Shown here one piece after another: positions 26,066 through 35,154 of a stretch of 64,000 nucleotides of DNA. The translations under genes and the position numbers were made by a program. The stretch is from Chlorobiota bacterium. GTDB lineage: Bacteria > Bacteroidota > Ignavibacteria > OLB7. The stretch is taken from assembly GCA_016788565.1 (NCBI GenBank), contig JAEUSP010000073.1:1-64000 (forward strand). The letters are read 5' to 3'. A model generated the notes under the pieces. It was not told the origin of the DNA. It worked only from the letters and a program-made list of their open reading frames with translations, and made no database searches. Position 1 is the first letter of the stretch; every line of letters begins with the position of its first letter.

Positions 26066-26434
26066 GTTGGGAATCGGGAGTTGTTGGTTGTCAGTGGTCA
26101 GTTGTCAGTTGTCAGTTGCAAGAACCAATTTGATTTTTGGCATTTGACATTCGGCATTCGGCATTTGACATTCCCCCAGAGGGAGAGGGCGTGCCCTGTT
26201 GTTTTCCATAATTCTTGCTGGCTCATTGCTGTTTTACTCACTCTTTTCAATCTATTCCTCCCCGGCCACGCCTGCGGTTTGCAGCGGCCACAGTTGGGAA
26301 GCTGAAGAAAAAAAGAGGGGAAAAAGTTGGTGGATGGTGGAAACGTGAGGTGGTGCGGAACCGGCGGTGGTGCGGTGAAACGCTGGCCAACCCGAGCTGG
26401 CCGAAAAAGGCGAGGTGAGTGGAGCGGCGTGTGG
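26066..26434. other. Gene-free stretch with tandem repeats
   Basis: About 370 bp. It starts with a repeat module (TTGTCAGTGGTCAGTTGTCA, then GCAAGAACCAA, then GGCATTTGACATTCGGCATT), which is the reverse complement of the module at 29583-29699. The right half, 26180-26434, holds no gene I can support. Confidence 0.65.
26081..26174 (+). repeat. Composite tandem-repeat module (inverted copy of 29583-29699)
   Basis: CAGTTGTCAGTTGTCAGTTG, GCAAGAACCAATTTGATTTT and GGCATTTGACATTCGG segments occur in this order. The order is the exact reverse complement of the downstream copy, so the two lie in opposite orientation around 26435-29542. Confidence 0.8.
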
Positions 26435-28192
26435 TCAGGGGCGGAGCGTGGGCCGCTGCAGATCCTTGCGGATCACCACGGTGTTGGCTTCGGTGGATTG
26501 CGAGCCGATTCCCAGAATAATCCCCACCAACGCCCAGCTTACCGCTGCCGAACTGACCCCGCTGGAAACCAACGGAAGGGTGATGCCGGTCATCGGCAGA
26601 AGGTTCATTGTTCCGGCAATATGGACTACCGCTTGAACCCCAAGCAGCAGCGTGGCCCCGGCAATCACCAAACCGCCGAACGTGGCTTCCCCCTGCTGGC
26701 GCGCCAGCCGCAGCCCAATGGCAACAAGGCTGAGGAAGGAGAGCAAAATCAGCAGCCCGCCAACGATTCCAAGTTCCTCGGTGATGGCCGCAAACACAAA
26801 ATCGCTGGCGGCTTTGGGGATCAGAAACGGCGTTCCTTCGCCAAGCCCGCGCCCGGCAATTCCACCAGCATCGAAGGCATACAACGCCTCGATAATCTGG
26901 CGCGAGCGATCCCACCAAGCGGGGTCGCCATGGCGGCTGTACAGGTCGGCCCACAGAAGGAAACGCTGGCGTGGGGTGGCAATCATCCGGGCAATGAATG
27001 GCAACTGCACAGCAAGCGTGGCAATGGCAGTGTAGCCAACCAACGCCAGCGAAGCCGAGGTCCACAAGCTGTCGCGACGGCGGTAGCGTTCCACCGCGCC
27101 AATGGCCAGCACAGCCCCCACCACCACCCCCAGCAACAGCAGCAACGATGCCGCCGAAAATGTTTTTCCCGAAAGGAGCGTGATGCCGGTTGCCAAAAAT
27201 CCGCCGGTGAACAGCACAACGTACAGGGTGCTTCGGGTGAACCACGCAAGCAACAACACTTGCGCCAATCCAATCACCAGAAATTGGCCAAAGTCACGCA
27301 TCACCAAAAACACCCCCAGCGGCAGCGTCAGCAGCCCGATGATGTAGATCCAAAGAGCCAACGGAGATTTGGCAAACACCTCACGACGTTCGGGCCGGAG
27401 CGCGTTTCGGAAATGGAGTAAGAATCCGGCCCATGCAACCGGCAACGTCAGCTTCAGCAATTCTTGCGGGGCAAAGGTTGCGCCCCGAATCCCACCGCTG
27501 ACGGTGAGGTAGATAAACGTGGCGACGCACACCGCAAAGCTGCCGTAGAACCCCACCAATTTCCAGTGAGAGCTGAGAAGTGCCGGAACCGTGGAGCGCG
27601 CCGCGAACAGCAGTGCCAACAACCCGGCCATCACCGGAATCAGGCGAAGCAGCAGGTTATCGCTGGGGCCAACCGCGCGCCCCCCAAGCACTTGCCGGGT
27701 AAGGGGCGTTGGCCCGTAGGCACGTTCCAGCGAGCGGGCCAACCGCAGGTCAATACGCGAGGCCTCGAAATCGCGGCGAAGCTCGGCGTTCCGCTCGGCA
27801 GCAATCCGGCGCGTTGCTTTGCGGACGGAGTCTTGCGTTCCGCCACGCAGCTTCCCCTGTACCGAGTCGGCAATGGCAGCAACTTCGCCCCGCGAAAGTT
27901 GGCGCGGGTAATCATGCCCAAGCCGGAACTGCGTTGCCAAGCCAACCCCAAACAGCGATGCCGCCACCGCAAGAAGCGTGGCCGCCTTGCTGGTGCGGTT
28001 GGGCCGCGGAATCAGCAGCCAGCCACCCACCAACAGCGCGGCCACCATTGCCACGTTGCGGATCACAATCGCAAGCGGTGGGCGTTGCACAAACCACTCG
28101 GCCCCCACCTGCCACACCTGCACGCAGGCGGTTGCCGTCAGCAGCACCACCAGCACCGCAAGGATTGGGAAGGAGAGTGAGCGGGAGAACAT
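26435..28192 (-). CDS. SEDS-family (FtsW/RodA/SpoVE) cell-wall polymerase
   Basis: 585 residues, longer than the usual 370-420. The family core is clear: multiple hydrophobic helices, FAAITEELGIVGGLLILLSF in the middle-to-late part, and LPLVSSGVSSAAVSWALVG near the C-terminus. SEDS proteins polymerise peptidoglycan glycan strands or partner a penicillin-binding protein. The extra length comes mainly from a charged insertion of about 90 residues after the third helix (around residues 95-185, DYPRQLSRGEVAAIADSV), probably extracytoplasmic. The start at 28192 is chosen, because the longer frame passes through a repeat. No PBP partner is next to it, and whether it acts in elongation or division is not decided. 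Confidence 0.88.
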   Translation of the reverse strand: MFSRSLSFPILAVLVVLLTATACVQVWQVGAEWFVQRPPLAIVIRNVAMVAALLVGGWLLIPRPNRTSKAATLLAVAASLFGVGLATQFRLGHDYPRQLSRGEVAAIADSVQGKLRGGTQDSVRKATRRIAAERNAELRRDFEASRIDLRLARSLERAYGPTPLTRQVLGGRAVGPSDNLLLRLIPVMAGLLALLFAARSTVPALLSSHWKLVGFYGSFAVCVATFIYLTVSGGIRGATFAPQELLKLTLPVAWAGFLLHFRNALRPERREVFAKSPLALWIYIIGLLTLPLGVFLVMRDFGQFLVIGLAQVLLLAWFTRSTLYVVLFTGGFLATGITLLSGKTFSAASLLLLLGVVVGAVLAIGAVERYRRRDSLWTSASLALVGYTAIATLAVQLPFIARMIATPRQRFLLWADLYSRHGDPAWWDRSRQIIEALYAFDAGGIAGRGLGEGTPFLIPKAASDFVFAAITEELGIVGGLLILLSFLSLVAIGLRLARQQGEATFGGLVIAGATLLLGVQAVVHIAGTMNLLPMTGITLPLVSSGVSSAAVSWALVGIILGIGSQSTEANTVVIRKDLQRPTLRP

Positions 28193-28261
28193 GAGCAATG
28201 ATGAGCAGCTTTGTTTCGAGTATCGTGTGCAACGTATGAGCGGAGCCACCGGATAGCGTCC

Positions 28262-28306
28262 CCGCTCATGCTGAGCCCCGTCGAAGTATGAGCGGAGCCA
28301 CCGAAC
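28262..28306 (+). repeat. Dispersed 45-bp palindrome, copy D
   Basis: Same orientation as copy A. A partial half-copy (TATGAGCGGAGCCACCGG) lies just before it, at 28235-28252. The right side shares CGCTCTGGCGAGCTTCGCGTC with the region after copy A. The gap 28193-28342 contains no gene. Confidence 0.88.
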
Positions 28307-28342
28307 GTCGCGCCCCCCCCTTCGCTCTGGCGAGCTTCGCGT

Positions 28343-28885
28343 CTATCTTGGCCGCACCCTTCCCACCTGCAACGCCAGCGAGAAACCGTAGAAATTTTTT
28401 TGGGAGTTGATGGAGTAAAGGAAATCTATTCCAATCCCCAACGTTGGCCAGGGGGCAAGAATTAGCTGCCCCTCAATCGGGAAGGTAATCGTGCTGAAGG
28501 TTTGCACGCTGCGGGTGGTTTGTATCACTTGGCCATGCGCAACGCCAACACCAGCAAACAAGGCGGCTTGCCCAATTTCATCGCGGGTGATGACCCCGTA
28601 CAGCAGGCTGGCATCCAGAAGGTTATCGGGCGGGCGGCCAGGAAGCTGCAAGTTGCTGGAAGGGAGCGCCTGGCCCTGCATCACCCGCACCGCAAGCAAC
28701 TGCCCTTCCATGAAGTTCACCGTGAAGCCAAGATCGAACCCGTACAGCGGCTCGATTCCTTTCATGGAAGCGATCCCGAACCGGAACCAAAGGGGTATCG
28801 GTTTGGCGGAATCACCAGCCACCGCCGGCTGGGCCGATACCGAACAACAGTGGAGCAAAAAAAGAAGGGGGAGAAGGAATCGCAT
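28343..28885 (-). CDS. Predicted outer-membrane/secreted protein of unknown function
   Basis: 180 residues. A clear signal peptide (MRFLLPLLFLLHCCSVSAQ) is followed by alternating-residue strands (FDLGFTVNFMEGQLLAVRV, GIDFLYSIN, YGFSLALQVGRVRPR) typical of small outer-membrane barrels or beta-sandwiches. The C-terminus ends in a hydrophobic strand. I do not recognise the family. It starts 3 bp downstream of aat on the same strand, so the two are probably co-transcribed. Confidence 0.72.
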   Translation of the reverse strand: MRFLLPLLFLLHCCSVSAQPAVAGDSAKPIPLWFRFGIASMKGIEPLYGFDLGFTVNFMEGQLLAVRVMQGQALPSSNLQLPGRPPDNLLDASLLYGVITRDEIGQAALFAGVGVAHGQVIQTTRSVQTFSTITFPIEGQLILAPWPTLGIGIDFLYSINSQKNFYGFSLALQVGRVRPR

Positions 28886-28888
28886 CTG

Positions 28889-29542
28889 CTACCCGAACAA
28901 CCTCCGTTCGGGGGATTGGGTGGCGGCCAGCAGCTCCAGAAACTCGTGACGGGGGATTGCTTTGCCGCCAAGAATCGCCATGTGGGGTGTCACCATCTGG
29001 ATGTCAATCCACTGGGCCCCACGTTCGCGCAAGTGGTCCAGCATGTGCAGCAGTGCAAATTTGCTGGCGTTGCTGCGGCGGTGGAACATGCTTTCGCCGG
29101 CATAAATCCCCTGCACTTCCACGCCGTACAGCCCGCCCACCAACTCATCTCCATCCCAAACTTCCACGCTGTGAGCGTACCCCATCTGGTGAAGATTGCA
29201 GTAGGCGGCGATCATCGAATTAATAATCCAAGTTCCCGGCTGCCCCGGGCGGGCCGCCGCCGCGCAGGCAGCGATAACGCTTGGGAAATCTTGGTCAATG
29301 GTGAAGGTGAAGCTGCTGCGCTCCCGATCTTTCCGAAGGCTGCGGGGGATGTGGAGGTCCTCCAGAAACATGACCCCACGCTCAATCGGGGAAACCCAGT
29401 AGATGGAGTCCTCATCGGTTGGCCAGGGGAAAACTCCCATGCTGTACGCCTTCAACAGATTGTCGTGAGTGAACTGGCCGCCAACAGCCACAAGCCCGTC
29501 ATCGCCGGCAGAGTAGGGGTCAAGAAATTCAATGGTTGCCAT
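28889..29542 (-). CDS. aat: Leucyl/phenylalanyl-tRNA--protein transferase
   Basis: 217 residues, the normal length. It has the typical AYSMGVFPWP, a PLP-independent GNAT-like core with GTWIINSMIAAYC, HSVEVWDGDELVGGLYG, and ESMFHRRSNASKFAL with the conserved Met-Phe. It conjugates Leu or Phe from aminoacyl-tRNA to N-terminal Arg/Lys of proteins, marking them for ClpS/ClpAP degradation. ATG at 29542 is chosen, because the longer frame reads out of a tandem repeat (IRHSSFPSI). Confidence 0.95.
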   Translation of the reverse strand: MATIEFLDPYSAGDDGLVAVGGQFTHDNLLKAYSMGVFPWPTDEDSIYWVSPIERGVMFLEDLHIPRSLRKDRERSSFTFTIDQDFPSVIAACAAAARPGQPGTWIINSMIAAYCNLHQMGYAHSVEVWDGDELVGGLYGVEVQGIYAGESMFHRRSNASKFALLHMLDHLRERGAQWIDIQMVTPHMAILGGKAIPRHEFLELLAATQSPERRLFG

Positions 29543-29582
29543 ACTGGTGCTGGTTGTTGTGTGCCACAAGATAGAGGGAAAT

Positions 29583-29699
29583 GAGGAATGCCGAATGTCG
29601 AATGTCAAATGTCAAATGCCGAATGTCGAATGCCAAATGCCGAATGTCAAATGCCAACAATCAACTTGGTTCTTGCAACTGACTACTGACCACTGACCA
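29583..29699 (-). repeat. Composite tandem-repeat module (inverted copy of 26081-26174)
   Basis: AATGTCGAATGTCAAATGCC-type units followed by TTGGTTCTTGCAACTGACTA and ACTGACCACTGACCAC. This is the reverse complement of the module at 26081-26174. The gap between aat and the next gene consists largely of it. Confidence 0.82.
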
Positions 29700-29758
29700 C
29701 AATCCATTAGGCGAATGCCAAATCAGTGCACATTGAGTGTTCCGGTCTCTTCCCCAAT

Positions 29759-32700
29759 TCACCACCCCGTCACCATCCAGAAATCGCGAGGGTACAGGCG
29801 CACCAGTGTGGTGCTTTCTCCTTCCACTTTTTTCAGATAATCCTCGTACAGTTTCAACTGCTTTTCCGGGCCAATGGCAACGTAGATTCCCCCCGCCACA
29901 TCGGCAGCGCGGATGTTGTAGCCGGGCAGAACTTCACCGTACACCTTCGGCAACTGATCGAACACTTCACCGGCCAGCTTGGGGTCGGAACGGAGGTCTA
30001 AAATCGCTTGGCGGAAGGCACGGACGGTTTCCGGCGGAAGCCCGTCGGCAAGGTCGTTGGCGATTGCTTCGCCGCGTGATTCGTAGCGGCTGGCCGAACG
30101 GAATTCCATGAAAGATTGTGCTATCGCATACTCAACGTAGGCGGGGTCGCGCGGGCCACGCTTCAGTTCGTCAATCACAAACTGCAGAGTCTGCGGAAGC
30201 TCGGGGCAGCGTTCGGCGTAGTAGCCAACAAGCCCGTCGTTGGCCGAGATGCGAAGGCCGTTGCTGTAGGCCAATCCCGCCGCCCAGGTTTTCATAAACA
30301 TGCTGTGCGAACCATGCCCGCTGTACGTTTTGCTGGCAAGGAATTTCACCAACGACTCACGGTCGGTTTGGGCGTAGGTTGCTCCCGGCGCATAGTTAAC
30401 GAACACCCCACTTTGCGTGTTCGGGTTCACCAATCCCACAAACAGCGGGCGTTGGTTTTGTGCGCGGCTGGCTAATCGTTCGGTAATCATCCCGGCCCCC
30501 TGGGGTTGCTGCTTTTGTGTTGCTTCGTGGCCCGCCGGGTATCTGATGCCAAGGTTGTCGGTGATCCGGCGTAGCTCGTTGCCCAGTTGGTTGCGTGTGT
30601 TGGTGGAGCTTATCACAAACATCCGTGCGTTGCCCAGGTTGGCGATGGCGTTGCGAACCCTTTTCAGTTGATTCAGCGCGTCGGCGGGTGGGGTCAGCAG
30701 ATCGTCGCGCAGGCGCTGGCACAGATACTGCCAATCCTGGGCAAGCGTGGCATCGGGGACTTCGTTCAGCATCTGCTTCAGATCCTTGATTGCTTCGGCC
30801 ACAATCTTCTTTCCATCTTCCGGCAACTGGTCGCGCTGTTTCAGAAAATCAGCAACGTCATCGCTCCGTTTGCTGATGCTGTTCAGCGCGTCGGCATCCC
30901 CTTCCAACGCTGCAAGAATCTGGTTGACGCTTCCGCGCCCCATGCCGCCAGCAACGCCCAAAAAGGTGAGGTACTCCGCCACTTTTCGCCCGCTGGTGCC
31001 GGGGTCCATCAGCATCCACCGCAACCGCAGCACGTTGTGGGTTTGGGTCAGGAATGCGTTGGTGGCCAAGTAGAGAGGGTCGTTCTGCTTCATCCACGCA
31101 ATGGCGGGGTCCTGCACCCAGCTTTCTTCCGAGCCTTGCATGGTGGAGCGCAACCCGGAGAGCGTCTGGTCCACGACTTCGCGGATGCGCGGCAGATTTT
31201 CGACGCGCCAATCGGGGGCAACCAGCGCGTGCAGTATCCAGAAGGTGGCTTTTCGGGCTTCCTCCAAATCGCCCCCCGAACCCCGCATCACCAACTCGCA
31301 ACGCCCCGTGCGGTAGTTGCTGCTGATGTAGGCTTGCAACCCGCTGATCTGGCTCCGCAGCTGCTCGCTCATCTCTTTGTGGGAAATGACCCCATCCCCT
31401 TCCGTTACTCCAACATCGGTGAGCAAAGTTGGAAGCATCGAAAGGTAGAGCAAATCTTGCTGGCCAACGCCCCGCAAATCGAGCGCAACCCCCACGGTTG
31501 CCCCGGTTAAATTCTCAAATGTTGAAGCCACAAGCGGCACGTTGTTGGGGGCTTCCTCAACGGAGAATTGGATCTGGTCATCCAACGTCATGGGCGGGGC
31601 GGCAACCAATTTGGCGGCTGGGGCAAGCTGGGCAATGGAGTCAAGCTGGGCGGTGGTTGCGTCGTAGCTGGCTTGGTACTGGCGGATTGCTTCGGCGGCG
31701 TTTGTGGTTCCGTAGCGGCTTTTCAGCGCGGCTACTTCGGCATCAATTCGGCTGCGGCGTTCGGCTTCTTCGGTTGCCACAAGCTCGGGGCTTGGCTTTG
31801 CTGCGCCGGTATATGGGGTGGCTTTTGTGAGCTTCCAGAGGCTCATCATTTTCCGCCAAAGGTTCACCCCTTCGTTCAGCATTTTTTCAACAACTGCAAG
31901 CTCCTCCTTGCGGGTCAGCGATTTTTGGAAACCGTTTTCGCGGGCAAGGTCCAGCAGGTGGTAGAACCAATCGGAACCGCTTCCGCGATAGCCGAACCCG
32001 GGCGGCTGGTTCACAAACTGCCGAAGCGAGCGCCGGATGCTGATGATCCGGTTTTTGACGCGGGCATTGAAGGCAAGCAGTTCGGGGCTGTTGTCGGGCA
32101 GTTGGCAGATGCGCTCCATTTCTTTCAGGATCATCCCACGTGCCTGCAAAAGGTCCTTCGGATTCATGTGGCTTGGCTCCACTGCGCTTAGCCCAATCGT
32201 CACCGGATTTCCCAAATCGCTGCTTACCCAACCGAACACTCCAGTTGCGCCGATGTCCATTTTTCGGGTTTGCGGATCAATCAGCAGTTGGTACAAGTTG
32301 GTGGTGGCATCGCCAGCAATGTTCTGCACGAAAAGCTCCAGAAGAAACCGCTCACGCAATCCAAGTTTGCGGGTTGGCCCCCAAGAAAACAACACCGGGC
32401 CGGGCTGGTTCGGGTTGGCAGATGGATACGGGACAATGTGAACCAAACCTTCCCCGGAAGGTTGCGGTTGCCGAAGAATTGGCTGGGGCGGCGGAAGAAC
32501 TGGATAGAGCGGCGCGGCTGGCTTGGTGGGGGCCGTGCCTTGCAAACGGTTCAAGGCAGCATCGAATGTTGCAAGGGTTGCTTCAAGTTCGAACGGGGCC
32601 GGTAGCGAGGCGATTACTCCCATGTTCCAAAGCTGATAGTTTGCGGCGTGGAATCGGCGGATGTCCTCCGGCTTCATCTGGCGAATGGCCGCCGGAAGCC

Positions 32701-33400
32701 CACCACTGACAAACGCCAGCGGGTGATTTGAGCCGTACATGGCAATGTCCAACGTGCGCGCCATCCGGCTCCAGCCACGCTCGAACGAGCTGACCATTTC
32801 GTTATAGACCGTCCCTTTTTCTTCCAACCTCAACTTCCCATCGGCGGGGTTGACGGCAACGCCGAAGTTGCGGACCTCGCGGCGGATTTCTTCATCGGTG
32901 TAATCGGGGTGAAGCAGTGCATCCATCTGGCTTTCAAAAAGCTGGTGAAAGACCCCCACACCAGCCGCCGTGTGGAAATGGTAGCAAGTCCGAAGCTGTT
33001 CGGTGAACGCCGACGAGCTTGCTGCCGAGACCCCTTCCAGGTTGGCATGGCGGCGGCCATTGTTCCCTTTGCCAAGCAGAAGATGCTCCTGCGTGTGCGG
33101 TTCCCCCATATCGCTTGTGGGAGCGCTGTTAACCCAGATGAAGGCTTGTGGAGCCGACTGAATGGCCAGCAGATCTAGAGTAAACCCGGTGCGTTGGTGA
33201 ACAAACCGCCCCCCCATCGGGCGATCCACATCATCCAGATAGACAGCGCGAGCAGTGAAGCCGCTCAGGAGCTTCCCCTGAGTAAGATTTTGGAAGGAGA
33301 GTTCTTGGGCGCGGGCGGCTGATGCTGATAGAAGGAGGGTGGTGAGGAAGAATGCCTGGCCGAGCCGGAAAGTGAGAGTTGGAAGTATCGAATGCTTCAT
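29759..33400 (-). CDS. Secreted M16-family (presequence-protease-like) metallopeptidase
   Basis: 1213 residues. A signal peptide ends near SARAQ (residue 32). The inverse zinc motif HxxEH is present as HTQEH (His102, Glu105, His106), within a domain that resembles the PreP/M16C proteins in having a single long chain of four lobes. Downstream segments, such as ATFWILHALVAPDW and the long helical stretches, fit that architecture. It would cleave small exported or imported peptides. ATG at 33400 is chosen over an upstream frame that adds 63 residues of non-conserved sequence. It is one of the largest genes here and appears monocistronic. Confidence 0.88.
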   Translation of the reverse strand: MKHSILPTLTFRLGQAFFLTTLLLSASAARAQELSFQNLTQGKLLSGFTARAVYLDDVDRPMGGRFVHQRTGFTLDLLAIQSAPQAFIWVNSAPTSDMGEPHTQEHLLLGKGNNGRRHANLEGVSAASSSAFTEQLRTCYHFHTAAGVGVFHQLFESQMDALLHPDYTDEEIRREVRNFGVAVNPADGKLRLEEKGTVYNEMVSSFERGWSRMARTLDIAMYGSNHPLAFVSGGLPAAIRQMKPEDIRRFHAANYQLWNMGVIASLPAPFELEATLATFDAALNRLQGTAPTKPAAPLYPVLPPPQPILRQPQPSGEGLVHIVPYPSANPNQPGPVLFSWGPTRKLGLRERFLLELFVQNIAGDATTNLYQLLIDPQTRKMDIGATGVFGWVSSDLGNPVTIGLSAVEPSHMNPKDLLQARGMILKEMERICQLPDNSPELLAFNARVKNRIISIRRSLRQFVNQPPGFGYRGSGSDWFYHLLDLARENGFQKSLTRKEELAVVEKMLNEGVNLWRKMMSLWKLTKATPYTGAAKPSPELVATEEAERRSRIDAEVAALKSRYGTTNAAEAIRQYQASYDATTAQLDSIAQLAPAAKLVAAPPMTLDDQIQFSVEEAPNNVPLVASTFENLTGATVGVALDLRGVGQQDLLYLSMLPTLLTDVGVTEGDGVISHKEMSEQLRSQISGLQAYISSNYRTGRCELVMRGSGGDLEEARKATFWILHALVAPDWRVENLPRIREVVDQTLSGLRSTMQGSEESWVQDPAIAWMKQNDPLYLATNAFLTQTHNVLRLRWMLMDPGTSGRKVAEYLTFLGVAGGMGRGSVNQILAALEGDADALNSISKRSDDVADFLKQRDQLPEDGKKIVAEAIKDLKQMLNEVPDATLAQDWQYLCQRLRDDLLTPPADALNQLKRVRNAIANLGNARMFVISSTNTRNQLGNELRRITDNLGIRYPAGHEATQKQQPQGAGMITERLASRAQNQRPLFVGLVNPNTQSGVFVNYAPGATYAQTDRESLVKFLASKTYSGHGSHSMFMKTWAAGLAYSNGLRISANDGLVGYYAERCPELPQTLQFVIDELKRGPRDPAYVEYAIAQSFMEFRSASRYESRGEAIANDLADGLPPETVRAFRQAILDLRSDPKLAGEVFDQLPKVYGEVLPGYNIRAADVAGGIYVAIGPEKQLKLYEDYLKKVEGESTTLVRLYPRDFWMVTGW

Positions 33401-33647
33401 GCTGCAAAACGTTGGAGAGTATTGTGTGAAGGGCGCAAACCTTGCTGCGCGAAGATAGGGAGCAACGGGGTGTTGGCCAGCATTGTGCGGCAGCTTCTTC
33501 ATGCTTAAACCCTTCCGTAGCCTGCAACTCTCAGCGGCGACTTTCGTCAGGCCGCCGGCTGCACCGCTTGCAGCAGAAGCCACCCGCAACCGCTATCTTC
33601 GATGCAATCGGGGATCGTCATCATTCAAGGACTGCCGGATTTTTTTT

Positions 33648-35150
33648 ATGACTGAACTTCTACGACGTGCCGTGCTGCTGGCATTGCTTCCGCTGACGCT
33701 GCTGCTGGGGGGCTGCCCCCACCACATTGAAAGCATGGTGGAGGAGACGCTGCCGCCAAAAGATTACAAGCCAATCTACATGACCTCCACCACACCGTTC
33801 AGCCAAGCGGTTGAAGCGTGGAAAGGGAAGATTACCGTGGGAACTGGTGGAATATCTACCGGAACGGTGCTGGGGTCAAGCAGTGATTCGGCGGCGATGC
33901 TGCCGCTGCAGATGGATATCCGCACGGTGGATGACAAACGCTACCCGAACGAGATTGAGCTTCGTGCGTTTGTGTTCGACACCAACGGGCGGTTTGTGAT
34001 GGGGCTTGCCCCACCCTACTTTTCCGGACAAGGAAACTACCGCAACTACTGGCAGAAACTGGTGGATTCCTGCAACGGAACCACCACCACTATTGACAGT
34101 TTTACCGTCACCGAAGTTCGCCAGGACCGCCGCCAACCGTACGCCATTGCCCTGGTGCTGGACCACTCCCCTTCGATGGGGGAAAGCCGCGCCCGCAAAT
34201 TGCAGGAAGCCGTTGCACTGCTGCTGAAAGTGATAAAAAAAGGGGATATGGTTGCCGTGGTGAAGTTCACCTCTACCATGAAAGTGGAGGTCCCGCTGAC
34301 CGCCGATAGCGGCCTGTACAAACGGCTGTTCCAGATTGATGGGCTGCGCGGCTACGAAGGGGGAACCGCCATGTACGACGGCACGTTGCGCGGCATTGAT
34401 GAGCTGAAGAAAGCCCCGGCGGAATACAAGCGGGTGGCAATTTTGTTCAGCGATGGCGGCGACAATAGCTCCGACAGCACATTAGAATCGGTGCACCGGA
34501 TTGGGCGGGAAACCAACACCGCAATCTACACGGTGGCCTACGGAATGGCCGAGGAAGAACCGATGCGAAACCTTGCTGGATACACCGGCGGGCGGTTCTA
34601 CCGGCTGTACAGCACCAAAGAATTCCCCTACGTTTTTGCCGACATCTACCGGAGCATGAACAACTACTACCGCATCACCTACCGCCCGCCGCAGTGCGAC
34701 TCGCGCCACACCGCACGCGCTTGGCTTAGCTTCCCCGAACTGGAAGGGCTAACCGTCAGCGATTACGGGACGTATGACCGCTCCATCTTTACTCCATTCG
34801 ACCCGGTGGGAACAATCGCTTTTGTGAACATTGAGTTTGAGTATGACAAGGCAGCAATCCGGGCCGAGTCGCTTCCGCTGCTGCGGCAAGTGGCCGAAGC
34901 AATGCAGAGCAATCCGAAATTGGTGATGGAGATTCGTGGCCACACCGACGACCGTGGCGGGGAAGAGTACAACCAGCGGTTATCGGAAAAACGCGCCGAG
35001 TCGGTGCTGGAATCGTTGGTGGAAATGGGCGTTCGACGGAACCGGTTGGTGGCCAAAGGGTTCGGCGAATCCAAGCCGATTGTGGCCAACGACAACGACG
35101 ACAACCGCCGGAAAAATCGCCGCACGGAATTTGTCATTATCGGGAGGTGA
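33648..35150 (+). CDS. Lipoprotein with VWA and OmpA peptidoglycan-binding domains
   Basis: 500 residues. A lipoprotein signal (LPLTLLLGGC, Cys23) comes first. The von Willebrand factor A domain at about 165-330 carries the MIDAS motif as DHSPS. At about 395-500 an OmpA-type domain begins VNIEFEYDKAAIRAESLPLL and includes IRGHTDDRGG. The protein should sit in the outer membrane facing the peptidoglycan. ATG at 33648 is used, because the frame continues upstream to 33483 with no signal sequence at its own start. The next gene has a clear ribosome binding site at its end, so this is the first of a three-gene operon. Confidence 0.9.
   Translation: MTELLRRAVLLALLPLTLLLGGCPHHIESMVEETLPPKDYKPIYMTSTTPFSQAVEAWKGKITVGTGGISTGTVLGSSSDSAAMLPLQMDIRTVDDKRYPNEIELRAFVFDTNGRFVMGLAPPYFSGQGNYRNYWQKLVDSCNGTTTTIDSFTVTEVRQDRRQPYAIALVLDHSPSMGESRARKLQEAVALLLKVIKKGDMVAVVKFTSTMKVEVPLTADSGLYKRLFQIDGLRGYEGGTAMYDGTLRGIDELKKAPAEYKRVAILFSDGGDNSSDSTLESVHRIGRETNTAIYTVAYGMAEEEPMRNLAGYTGGRFYRLYSTKEFPYVFADIYRSMNNYYRITYRPPQCDSRHTARAWLSFPELEGLTVSDYGTYDRSIFTPFDPVGTIAFVNIEFEYDKAAIRAESLPLLRQVAEAMQSNPKLVMEIRGHTDDRGGEEYNQRLSEKRAESVLESLVEMGVRRNRLVAKGFGESKPIVANDNDDNRRKNRRTEFVIIGR
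35142..35149 (+). promoter_or_regulatory. Ribosome binding site of the middle operon gene
   Basis: GGGAGGTG, 5 nt from the GTG at 35155, overlapping the final codons of the VWA/OmpA lipoprotein gene. It decides the non-ATG start of the following gene. Confidence 0.8.
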
Positions 35151-35154
35151 TGCC

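Noticed and set aside
26327-27421. 364-residue plus-strand reading frame
   Set aside because: Antisense to the SEDS gene, and the translation is low-complexity (Gln/Arg/His-rich) with no domain.
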